Origin: JAEUNX01 sp034004685
GTDB lineage: Bacteria > Pseudomonadota > Gammaproteobacteria > Burkholderiales > Rhodocyclaceae
Length of the DNA stretch: 59,739 bases
Direction: 5' to 3'
Assembly (NCBI GenBank): GCA_034004685.1
Contig: JAVEWG010000023.1
Coordinates: 1 to 59,739, forward strand
Below are positions 8,328 to 16,739 of this stretch, piece after piece (within the stretch, counting starts at the first letter, position 1; each line of letters begins with the position of its first letter). Under the pieces are notes generated by a model. It worked only from the letters and a program-made list of their open reading frames with translations, was not told the origin of the DNA and did not search any database. A program made the position numbers and the translations under genes.

Positions 8328-8422
8328 AACTTCCAAACCCCACCCCATATTCATCTCAGGACCGGCTGGCTCGGTCAGTCACTCAGTCAGCCAATTAACG
8401 ATTTCGAATCAAAGGAACCAAC

Positions 8423-10354
8423 ATGGGCAAGATCATCGGCATCGACCTGGGCACCACCAACAGCTGTGTTTCCGTGATGGAAGGCGGCAAGCCCAAAGTA
8501 ATTGAAAACTCCGAAGGCGCACGCACCACTCCGTCCGTGGTGGCCTACGCCGACGACGGCGAGATCCTGTGCGGCGCTCCTGCCAAGCGCCAGGCCGTCA
8601 CCAACGCCAAGAACACCCTCTACGCGGTCAAGCGCCTGATCGGCCGCCGCTTTGAAGAAAAGGAAGTGCAGAAGGACATCGACCTGATGCCCTTCACCAT
8701 CTGCAAGGCTGACAACGGCGATGCCTGGGTCGAAGTGCGAGGCAAGAAGATCGCCCCGCCCCAGGTTTCCGCCGAAGTGCTGCGCAAGATGAAGAAGACC
8801 GCCGAAGACTACCTGGGCGAAGAAGTGACCGAGGCCGTCATCACCGTGCCCGCCTACTTCAACGACAGCCAGCGCCAGGCCACCAAGGACGCCGGTCGCA
8901 TCGCCGGCCTGGAAGTCAAGCGCATCATCAACGAGCCCACCGCCGCGGCGCTGGCCTTCGGCATGGACAAGAAGCCCGGCGACTCCAAGATCGCGGTGTA
9001 TGACCTGGGGGGCGGCACCTTCGACATCTCCATCATCGAGATCGCCGACATCGACGGCGAGCACCAGTTCGAAGTGCTGGCCACCAACGGCGACACCTTC
9101 CTGGGCGGCGAAGACTTCGACCAGCGCATCATCGACTACATCGTCACCGAGTTCAAAAAGGAACAGGGCGTCGATCTGAAGAACGACGTGCTGGCCCTGC
9201 AGCGCCTGAAGGAAGCCGCCGAGAAGGCCAAGATCGAGTTGTCCTCCGGCCAGCAGACCGAGATCAACCTGCCCTACATCACCGCCGACGCCAACGGCCC
9301 GAAGCACCTGGCCATGAAGATCACCCGGGCCAAGTTCGAATCCCTGGTGGAAGACTTGGTGGAGCGCACCATCGAGCCTTGCCGGGTGGCCCTCAAGGAC
9401 GCCGGCGTGAAGGTTTCCGACATCGACGATGTGATCCTGGTGGGCGGCCAGACCCGCATGCCCAAGGTCATCGAGAAGGTGAAGGAGTTCTTCGGCAAGG
9501 AAGCCCGCCGAGACGTTAACCCCGACGAAGCCGTGGCCGTGGGCGCCTCCATCCAGGGTGGCGTGCTGCAAGGCGAAGTCAAGGACGTGCTGCTGCTGGA
9601 CGTCACCCCCCTGTCCCTGGGCATCGAGACCCTCGGGGGCGTGATGACCAAGCTCATCCAGAAGAACACCACCATCCCCACCAAGGCGACCCAGGTGTTC
9701 TCCACCGCCGACGACAACCAGTCCGCCGTCACCATCCACGTACTCCAGGGCGAGCGGGAAATGTCCGCCGGCAACAAGAGCCTGGGCCAGTTCAACCTGG
9801 AAGGCATTCCCCCGTCTCCCCGGGGCGTGCCCCAGATCGAAGTGATCTTCGACATCGACGCCAACGGCATCCTCCACGTATCCGCCAAGGACAAGGGCAC
9901 CGGCAAGGAAAACAAGATCACCATCAAGGCCAACTCCGGCTTGAGTGACGAGGAAATCCAGCGCATGGTGCAAGACGCCGCCGCCCACGCCGAAGAAGAC
10001 AAAAAGGCCCATGAACTGGTGGATGCCCGCAACCAATGCGACGCCCTGATCCACTCCACCAAGAAGGCCCTCACCGAATACGGCGAGAAGCTCTCTGGCG
10101 ACGACAAGGCCAAGGTCGAAGCGGCCATCAAGGACGCCGAGGAAGCCATCAAGGGTACCGACAAGGCCACCATCGAGGCCAAGTCCGAAGCCTTGGCCCA
10201 GGCCGCCCAGAAACTCGGCGAGCAGATGTACGCCCAGGCCCAGGCCGAAGGCGCCGCCCAGGGCGGTGCCGCCGGAGCCGGTGGGGCGGGGGGCAAGGCC
10301 GACGATGCCGACGTGGTGGACGCGGAATTCACCGAGGTGAAGGACAACAAGTAA
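8423..10354 (+). CDS. dnaK: Chaperone protein DnaK (Hsp70)
   Basis: An ATP-dependent Hsp70 chaperone of 643 residues, the normal length. The ATPase domain begins MGKIIGIDLGTTNSCVSVM and includes VYDLGGGTFDISI and NEPTAAALAFG. The substrate-binding domain contains LLLDVTPLSLGIETLGG. The alpha-helical lid and a glycine/alanine-rich tail follow, ending DVVDAEFTEVKDNK. An AAAGGAACCAAC ribosome site precedes the ATG. It forms the heat-shock operon with grpE and dnaJ. No frameshift or missing key residue is seen. Confidence 0.98.
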   Translation: MGKIIGIDLGTTNSCVSVMEGGKPKVIENSEGARTTPSVVAYADDGEILCGAPAKRQAVTNAKNTLYAVKRLIGRRFEEKEVQKDIDLMPFTICKADNGDAWVEVRGKKIAPPQVSAEVLRKMKKTAEDYLGEEVTEAVITVPAYFNDSQRQATKDAGRIAGLEVKRIINEPTAAALAFGMDKKPGDSKIAVYDLGGGTFDISIIEIADIDGEHQFEVLATNGDTFLGGEDFDQRIIDYIVTEFKKEQGVDLKNDVLALQRLKEAAEKAKIELSSGQQTEINLPYITADANGPKHLAMKITRAKFESLVEDLVERTIEPCRVALKDAGVKVSDIDDVILVGGQTRMPKVIEKVKEFFGKEARRDVNPDEAVAVGASIQGGVLQGEVKDVLLLDVTPLSLGIETLGGVMTKLIQKNTTIPTKATQVFSTADDNQSAVTIHVLQGEREMSAGNKSLGQFNLEGIPPSPRGVPQIEVIFDIDANGILHVSAKDKGTGKENKITIKANSGLSDEEIQRMVQDAAAHAEEDKKAHELVDARNQCDALIHSTKKALTEYGEKLSGDDKAKVEAAIKDAEEAIKGTDKATIEAKSEALAQAAQKLGEQMYAQAQAEGAAQGGAAGAGGAGGKADDADVVDAEFTEVKDNK

Positions 10355-10392
10355 GCCAACCGGCAGGGCGCCCCGGCGCCCTTCCCAACCCC

Positions 10393-10432
10393 GGCCGAGC
10401 CCCACGGTGCCCCCGCGCCGGCGGGCTCGGCC
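10393..10432 (+). other. GC-rich hairpin between dnaK and dnaJ
   Basis: GGCCGAGCCC (10393-10402) pairs perfectly with GGGCTCGGCC (10423-10432). A second short hairpin, GGGCGCC-CC-GGCGCCC, lies just before it near 10367-10382. No T tract follows, so it is not a canonical intrinsic terminator. It could slow the polymerase or protect the 3' end of the dnaK message, lowering dnaJ relative to dnaK. Confidence 0.5.
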
Positions 10433-10457
10433 TTGCCACAAGAGAACCTGACCCAAC

Positions 10458-11582
<1,125 letters not shown>

Positions 11583-11615
11583 CCATCAGGCGCGTGCTGT
11601 ATTGGTACTGATTCC

Positions 11616-11655
11616 GGGGCAAGCGCAGCATATGGCGCTTGCCCCGTTTCCTTTT
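11616..11655 (+). terminator. Intrinsic terminator after dnaJ
   Basis: GGGGCAAGCGC (11616-11626) and GCGCTTGCCCC (11635-11645) form a perfect 11-bp stem with an 8-base loop, followed by GTTTCCTTTTC. It lies 33 bp after the dnaJ stop and separates dnaJ from the convergent TRAP permease gene. Confidence 0.8.
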
Positions 11656-11761
11656 CGAGGCGACCCCAAGCCCGCGCGGCAATCCCCTGGCCCCCTTCCC
11701 CAATTCCAGAATCCACGGCGCGCTGAACGGGAGAAATGGCCATGGGAACAGGCTACAGACC

Positions 11762-13429
11762 CTAATTCTTCAGGGCGTCCCGCAGGGCCTTGATCGCCTC
11801 CTCCTGGTCGCCCTCACCCTCCAAGGGCTGATCCGTCCCAGGCAATGCGCCCGGGTCTCTGGCAGGAATCACGATCTCCACCTGATCCGCATTCACCTGG
11901 ATCTGCGCCCCCAGCCCCACGGTCACCATCCGGGGAAACGCAATCACCAGGCCCACCATGAGGATCTGGATCGCCACAAAGGGAATCGCTCCCCAATAGA
12001 TGTCGGAAGTCTTGACCGATGCCGGCGCCACCGAGCGCAGGTAGAACAGGGCGAAGCCGAAGGGCGGATGCATGAAGGAGGTCTGCATGTTAACCCCCAG
12101 CAGCACCCCGAACCAGATCAGGTCGATACCCAGGGCGCTGGCCGCCGGCCCCAGGAGCGGGATCACGATGAAGGCCAGCTCGAAGAAGTCCAGGAAGAAG
12201 GCCAGCAGAAAGATCAGGCTATTCACCACGATGAGGAAGCCCGCCTGGCCACCAGGCAGATCCACCAGCAGCCCCTCCACCCAGCGGTGGCCGTCCACCC
12301 CGTAGAAAGTCAGGGAAAACAGCCGGGCGCCCACCAGGATGAACACCACGAAGGCGGTGAGCTTGGCCGTGGTGTCCATGGCCTGGCGCAGCAGATCCAG
12401 ATTCAGGCGCCGACGGACCAGGGCCATCACCAGGGCCCCGGTGGCCCCCATGGCGCCCCCTTCGGTGGGGGTGGCGATGCCCAGGAAGATGGTTCCCAGC
12501 ACCAGGAAGATCAGGGTCAGGGGCGGGATCAGCACGAAGGTGACCCGCTCCGCCATCCGGGACAACAGCCCAAGCCCCAGAGCCCGGTTAGCCAGGGCCA
12601 GGACAAAGGCCAGCCCGATGGCCACCCCGACGGTGGTCACCGCCAGCTCGTCGCCGGGGGTGCCGGCCGGCCGCGAGGTCCCGAAAGCCAGGGCCGCTCC
12701 GCCGCAGACCAGGGCCAGCCCTCCCAGAGACTTGAGCCCCGAACGGCCGTCCCCTTCCCGGATGCTGCGGGCTTCGGCGGGCAGGGCCGGCGCCCACTGG
12801 GGGCGCACCAGGGTGATGAGCAGCACGTAGCCCAGGTACAAGCCGGTCAGGATCAAGCCCGGCAACAGGGCCCCTTTGTACATATCCCCCACCGAGCGGC
12901 CCAGCTGATCCGCCATGATGATGAGCACCAGGGAAGGAGGAATGATCTGGGCCAGGGTGCCCGAGGCGGCAATCACCCCGGCGGCCAGGCGCTTGTCGTA
13001 GCCGTGGCGCAGCATGATGGGCAGGGAGATCAGGCCCATGGCGATCACCGAGGCGGCCACGACCCCGGTGGTGGCCGCCAGCATGGCCCCCACCAGAATC
13101 ACCGCGAAGGCCAGCCCGCCCCGCACCGGGCCGAAGAGCTGGCCGATGGTGTCCAGCAGATCCTCCGCCATCCCGGAGCGCTCCAGGATCAGCCCCATGA
13201 ACGTAAAGAAGGGAATGGCCAGCAGGGTCTCGTTGCTCATCACCCCCCAGATCCGGTCCGGCATGGCCTGAAACAGGGCCGGCTGGAGCAAGCCCAACTC
13301 CAGACCCAGCAGCCCGAAGGTGAGCCCGCAGGCCCCCAGGGCAAAGGCCACCGGATACCCCACCAGCAGGAACAGCACCATGGCCAGGAAGATCAGGGGC
13401 GCCATGTTGTGAATGAGAAACGCCGTCAT
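11762..13429 (-). CDS. TRAP transporter large permease (DctM type, extended)
   Basis: The 12-helix membrane subunit of a tripartite ATP-independent periplasmic transporter. The 555-residue product has many hydrophobic helices and the DctM-typical segments AIPFFTFMGLILERSG, AASVIAMGLISLPIMLRHGYDK and SGTLAQIIPPSLVLIIMADQ. It also has GIATPTEGGAMGATGALVMAL in the second half, positions about 330-350. It is longer than the usual 425 residues because of a central insert (about 215-260) and a charged C-terminal tail. Such long forms occur in the mannitol/chloroaromatic-annotated subgroup. It overlaps the small permease gene by 4 bp. No DctP binding-protein gene is adjacent. Confidence 0.9.
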   Translation of the reverse strand: MTAFLIHNMAPLIFLAMVLFLLVGYPVAFALGACGLTFGLLGLELGLLQPALFQAMPDRIWGVMSNETLLAIPFFTFMGLILERSGMAEDLLDTIGQLFGPVRGGLAFAVILVGAMLAATTGVVAASVIAMGLISLPIMLRHGYDKRLAAGVIAASGTLAQIIPPSLVLIIMADQLGRSVGDMYKGALLPGLILTGLYLGYVLLITLVRPQWAPALPAEARSIREGDGRSGLKSLGGLALVCGGAALAFGTSRPAGTPGDELAVTTVGVAIGLAFVLALANRALGLGLLSRMAERVTFVLIPPLTLIFLVLGTIFLGIATPTEGGAMGATGALVMALVRRRLNLDLLRQAMDTTAKLTAFVVFILVGARLFSLTFYGVDGHRWVEGLLVDLPGGQAGFLIVVNSLIFLLAFFLDFFELAFIVIPLLGPAASALGIDLIWFGVLLGVNMQTSFMHPPFGFALFYLRSVAPASVKTSDIYWGAIPFVAIQILMVGLVIAFPRMVTVGLGAQIQVNADQVEIVIPARDPGALPGTDQPLEGEGDQEEAIKALRDALKN

Positions 13430-14022
13430 GACTTGCCCTTCTCCTTGGCTGCCTGGCCCAGAACCTCGATCAATTCAGCTTCGGGAGATCTGGCTGGCGT
13501 CAACGCCAGGGGATCCGGGGCCTGGCCCATCAGGAAACCCAGGCGCTTGATGAGTTCCGCCAGGCCCTGCAGGCCCAGCAGGGCAAAGCCCACGGGCACC
13601 AGCAGGCGGGCCGGCCAGACCAGCAGCCCGCCCGCACTGTTGGACACCTCGCCGCTTTGCCATGCCTCCAGGAACACCGGCCAGGACAGCCACACCACCA
13701 GCCCAACCATCGGCAACAGGAACACCAGGGTGCCGAACACATCAATCCAGGCCTGGGTCCGCCGGGAAAGGCGGCCGGCGATCACATCGATCCGGATGTG
13801 CTCGTTGCGTTGCAGGGTATGGGCCGCCCCCAGCAGGAAGATGGCGGCGAAGAGATACCACTGGAGCTCCAGAAAGGCATTGGAGCTATAACTGAACACC
13901 TTGCGGACCACCGCGTTGGTGGCACTGACCAGCACCGCCACCAATACCAGCCAGATGATGGAACGCCCCACCCAGCCATTCAAACGGTCGATCCACCCCG
14001 CCACCTTCAGTAGCGCAGTCAC
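13426..14022 (-). CDS. TRAP transporter small permease (DctQ type)
   Basis: The four-helix small membrane subunit that pairs with the large permease behind it. From the GTG at 14022 the protein has 198 residues. Helices lie around 18-38, 52-70, 90-112 and 135-155, and the family motif QWYLFAAIFLLGAAHTLQRNEHIRID is present near residues 48-73. GAGGAG nine bases upstream supports the GTG start. A frame open to 14334 runs through the divergent promoter region and over the next gene, and its extra residues are low-complexity, so the longer version is rejected. The transported solute cannot be told from sequence. Confidence 0.85.
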   Translation of the reverse strand: MTALLKVAGWIDRLNGWVGRSIIWLVLVAVLVSATNAVVRKVFSYSSNAFLELQWYLFAAIFLLGAAHTLQRNEHIRIDVIAGRLSRRTQAWIDVFGTLVFLLPMVGLVVWLSWPVFLEAWQSGEVSNSAGGLLVWPARLLVPVGFALLGLQGLAELIKRLGFLMGQAPDPLALTPARSPEAELIEVLGQAAKEKGKS

Positions 14023-14196
14023 CGGGCTTGTCTCCTCTATCGTTAAAATGTCGCCGTGAAGCTGAGTGGGCGCCCCCCTCGGTCGCAACGAAGGACCCGC
14101 GCCCGGCCCTTCGCGACCCCGCCCTCGGCTTTTTGTAGTCGCCGGATTATCCCCGAAGGGCCCGCCAACACGAAACCCGCCCCAACCACGCCGCAA

Positions 14197-14832
14197 ATGA
14201 CCCGAATCTGCCTCATCCGCCACGGCGAAACCGACTGGAACACCGCCCGTCGCCTGCAAGGCCACATCGACACGCCCCTCAATGCCACGGGCCAGCGCCA
14301 GGCCCAGGCCACCGCCGCCCTGCTGGCGGGCCATGGTTTCCAGGCCCTATACACCAGCGATCTGCTACGGGCCCGCCAGACCGCCGCCGCCGCGGGGACC
14401 GCCTGCGGCCTGCAACCCCAGCCCGAACCGCGCCTGCGGGAACGCCACTACGGCCTGTTCCAGGGCCTCACCTATGACGAAGCGGCAGTTCGCCACCCGG
14501 AGGAATACCGCCGCTTCCACGTGCGGGACCCCCACTACGCCTTTACTGGCGGTGGGGAAAGCCTGACGGCCTTTGCCCGGCGGATCGGCGCTGCCCTGGA
14601 AGACCTGGCCCGGCGCCATGCCGGCGCCGCCATCCTGGTGGTCACCCATGGCGGGGTGCTGGACATCGCCCACCGGCTGGCCTCCCGCCGGCCCCTGGAA
14701 AGCCCCCGGGACTTCCCCATCCCCAATGCCGCCCTCAACTGGCTGGAATTCACCGAAGCCGGCTGGCAGGTACTGGAATGGGCCCGTCAGGAACACCTTC
14801 AGGGCGCCCGGGACGAACTGCCCAACGCATGA
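14197..14832 (+). CDS. Histidine phosphatase family protein (phosphoglycerate mutase-like)
   Basis: The 211-residue protein opens MTRICLIRHGETDWN, the RHG catalytic motif of the histidine phosphatase clan. It has LYTSDLLRARQTA, LRERHYGLFQG and VVTHGGVLDIAH carrying the second catalytic histidine. The family includes GpmB-like, CobC-like and general phosphatases, and the substrate cannot be chosen here. The frame is open to 14056, but the first 47 residues would lie in the divergent promoter region, so the ATG at 14197 is used. The next gene starts 10 bp after the stop. Confidence 0.85.
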   Translation: MTRICLIRHGETDWNTARRLQGHIDTPLNATGQRQAQATAALLAGHGFQALYTSDLLRARQTAAAAGTACGLQPQPEPRLRERHYGLFQGLTYDEAAVRHPEEYRRFHVRDPHYAFTGGGESLTAFARRIGAALEDLARRHAGAAILVVTHGGVLDIAHRLASRRPLESPRDFPIPNAALNWLEFTEAGWQVLEWARQEHLQGARDELPNA

Positions 14833-14842
14833 GGCGCCCGCC

Positions 14843-15259
14843 ATGACCCACCACTGCTTCACCTACGGTTCCCTGATGTGCGAGGACATCATGTCCGCTG
14901 TCTGCGGCCAGCCGGTCCACGGCAGTCCCGCCACTCTGGCCGGTCACGCCCGCCACCCGGTGCGGGACGAGGACTATCCGGGCATGGTCCCCACCGCCGG
15001 CACCCTGGTGACCGGAGTGCTCTACCGGGATCTGGCCCCCGCCGCCTGGCCCCGGTTGGACAGCTTCGAAGGGGAGATGTACCAGCGCCGGATCGTGACC
15101 GTCACCACCCCGGAGGGAGAAGCGGTCCAGGCCCACACCTACCTCTTCCGGCCGGTCTGGCAGCACCTTCTACTGCCCGGAGATTGGGATTTCGAGGCCT
15201 TCCTGGGCCAGGGCAAACAGCGCTTTACCCATCGATACCTGGGATTCGGGCGAATCTAG
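14843..15259 (+). CDS. Gamma-glutamylcyclotransferase-like (AIG2 family) protein
   Basis: A 138-residue protein with the cyclotransferase fold signature FTYGSLMCEDIM at the N-terminus. The YGSL loop binds the gamma-glutamyl group. The conserved acid is probably in LDSFEGEMYQRRIV. Members act on gamma-glutamyl amines or peptides, though many bacterial ones are uncharacterised. It is translated 10 bp downstream of the histidine phosphatase and probably shares its transcript. Confidence 0.8.
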   Translation: MTHHCFTYGSLMCEDIMSAVCGQPVHGSPATLAGHARHPVRDEDYPGMVPTAGTLVTGVLYRDLAPAAWPRLDSFEGEMYQRRIVTVTTPEGEAVQAHTYLFRPVWQHLLLPGDWDFEAFLGQGKQRFTHRYLGFGRI

Positions 15260-15400
15260 GGCGTGGTCTCATTCACCCCAGTGGATGCGAACCCTGGGGG
15301 CCCGAGCCAGGCAAAATTGCGCGGCCAAAGGTGCACGACCTTGAGGCTGCCCGCTCCCCAGCCACCGCATCAGCCAGGAATCACCATCCTGGGTAAAATA

Positions 15401-15412
15401 TTAGTCGACTAA
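15401..15412. promoter_or_regulatory. Perfect 12-bp palindrome TTAGTCGACTAA, possible operator
   Basis: TTAGTCGACTAA is fully self-complementary and lies in an AT-rich stretch 35 bp ahead of the thioesterase start, inside the only plausible promoter region for that gene. Its size and symmetry suit a TetR- or MarR-type dimer site. No regulator gene is adjacent, so the binder is unknown. Confidence 0.4.
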
Positions 15413-15446
15413 ACTCATCATCCCTGTTTAGGGTTATAAAACCAAA

Positions 15447-16151
15447 ATGCCTAATCCCCCCAACCTCCCCTACCGCATTTCCGCCCACCTCAGCGACACC
15501 CCCGAAGTCCGGCCTGCCCCCAATGCCAACTGGCAGGCGCGGCGGGAGGTGGCGGCAGCCCTGCGGCGCTTGAACAACGCCGTCCTCACGGCAGACGTGC
15601 CCACTGATTTCCTCCAGACCATCACTGCCCAGGTGGAAGCGGCCGCGGACATCGCCGAAAGCCACCAACGGGTCTATGGCAACAAATCCCATGCCCTGCA
15701 GATTGCTTCGACGGACGGCGTGCACTCGGACACCTTCTATGAGCTGACCCCCGCCCTGGGGCAGAGCAATGCGGTGGCTCCCCCCATGCACGTCTGGCAA
15801 GCCGATGGCTGCGTTCACGCCGAGGTCAGCCTCAACTGGAGCTATGAAGGCCCCTTTGGCCTCGTCCATGGCGGCATCATCTCCCTGCTGTTTGATCAGC
15901 TCCTGGGGGTCGCAACCCTGCTGGCCGGCGGCAGCGGGCGCACCGCCACCCTGAACATCCGCTATCACCACCCCACTCCCCTCAACCAGCCGCTGCGTCT
16001 CATGGCCAAGGTCGATCGAGTGGAGGGCCGCAAGCAATTCATCCTGGCCGAACTGTGGGTGGGCGAGCTCTGCACCGCCTCCTGCGACGGCCTGCTCATC
16101 GCCCCCCGGCCCTCGCCCGAAACCCCCGGCGCCACCACTGCGGCCCCTTGA
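15447..16151 (+). CDS. Hotdog-fold thioesterase (PaaI/THEM4-like)
   Basis: A 234-residue protein whose second half (about 110-220) reads as a hotdog domain: NWSYEGPFGLVHGGIISLLFDQ, in which the HGG element starts the central helix, then TATLNIRYHHPTPLNQPLRL. These enzymes hydrolyse acyl-CoA thioesters. The N-terminal 100 residues are helical and resemble an extension found in some PaaI-family proteins. The preceding 187 bp hold no gene but contain the TTAGTCGACTAA palindrome. The NTF2-like gene follows, so the two may be co-expressed. Confidence 0.7.
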   Translation: MPNPPNLPYRISAHLSDTPEVRPAPNANWQARREVAAALRRLNNAVLTADVPTDFLQTITAQVEAAADIAESHQRVYGNKSHALQIASTDGVHSDTFYELTPALGQSNAVAPPMHVWQADGCVHAEVSLNWSYEGPFGLVHGGIISLLFDQLLGVATLLAGGSGRTATLNIRYHHPTPLNQPLRLMAKVDRVEGRKQFILAELWVGELCTASCDGLLIAPRPSPETPGATTAAP

Positions 16152-16229
16152 CCACCCGGCGGCGGCACAGAGCGCGAAGCAGCCCAGGCATCCACCACCC
16201 CGCAACCTCGAACATTGGCGAGAAACGAC

Positions 16230-16646
16230 ATGTCAGCACTGGAACGCAACAAGCAATTGGCCCGGGATTTCATTGCCTTCATGGGCGCTATCGACCTTGA
16301 GGGCATGCAAGACATCCTCGCCGAGGATCTCCAATACAACATTCCCAACACCGGCTGCACCTCGGGCCAACTGGATCGCAGGCGCTTCCTGAAAACCCTG
16401 GCGGGCCTGGGCATGGTGTGCCCGGGAGGGGTGAAGTTCCAGGTGCTGGATCTGACGGCGGAGGGAGATCGGGTCAGCATCCGGGTGGATGGTCTGGCGA
16501 ATCTGGCCGACGGCACGCCCTACAACAACCGCTACCACTTCCTGATCAAGATCCGGGACGGCAAGATTTTCGAAGCCTACGAGTACTACGATGCCCTGCT
16601 CGTGGAAAATCTGATCGGCCCGCTCTTGAAAAAGAAACCCGCTTGA
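16230..16646 (+). CDS. NTF2/SnoaL-like protein
   Basis: A 138-residue protein with the NTF2-like cone fold pattern: an N-terminal helix NKQLARDFIAFMGAIDLEGM, then DILAEDLQYNIP and NNRYHFLIKIRDGKIFEAYEYYD. Family members include ketosteroid isomerase-type enzymes, ester hydrolases and ligand-binding proteins, so no reaction is assigned. An upstream in-frame TTG at 16215 is possible, but the ATG is preferred. It ends just before a strong terminator. Confidence 0.65.
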   Translation: MSALERNKQLARDFIAFMGAIDLEGMQDILAEDLQYNIPNTGCTSGQLDRRRFLKTLAGLGMVCPGGVKFQVLDLTAEGDRVSIRVDGLANLADGTPYNNRYHFLIKIRDGKIFEAYEYYDALLVENLIGPLLKKKPA

Positions 16647-16680
16647 ACTGATCCGCTGCCCCGGCTCACGCCCTCCCCGG

Positions 16681-16705
16681 ACACCGGCCCCGCGCCGGTG
16701 TTTTG
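16681..16705 (+). terminator. Intrinsic terminator after the NTF2-like gene
   Basis: ACACCGGC and GCCGGTGT form a perfect 8-bp stem around the loop CCCGC, followed by TTTTG. It lies between convergent genes. Confidence 0.8.
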
Positions 16706-16739
16706 TTGTCCCGCCCGGATCATCCCCGGGGTCACGGGC

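Noticed and set aside
11639..13891. A 750-codon plus-strand frame opposite the TRAP permease genes
   Set aside because: Its product is a Gln/His/Gly-rich shadow protein; the opposite strand encodes clear membrane subunits with family motifs.
13426..14334. Long version of the small TRAP permease
   Set aside because: The extra 104 residues lie over the divergent promoter and the neighbouring gene and are low-complexity; a GTG with a good ribosome site fits the family length.
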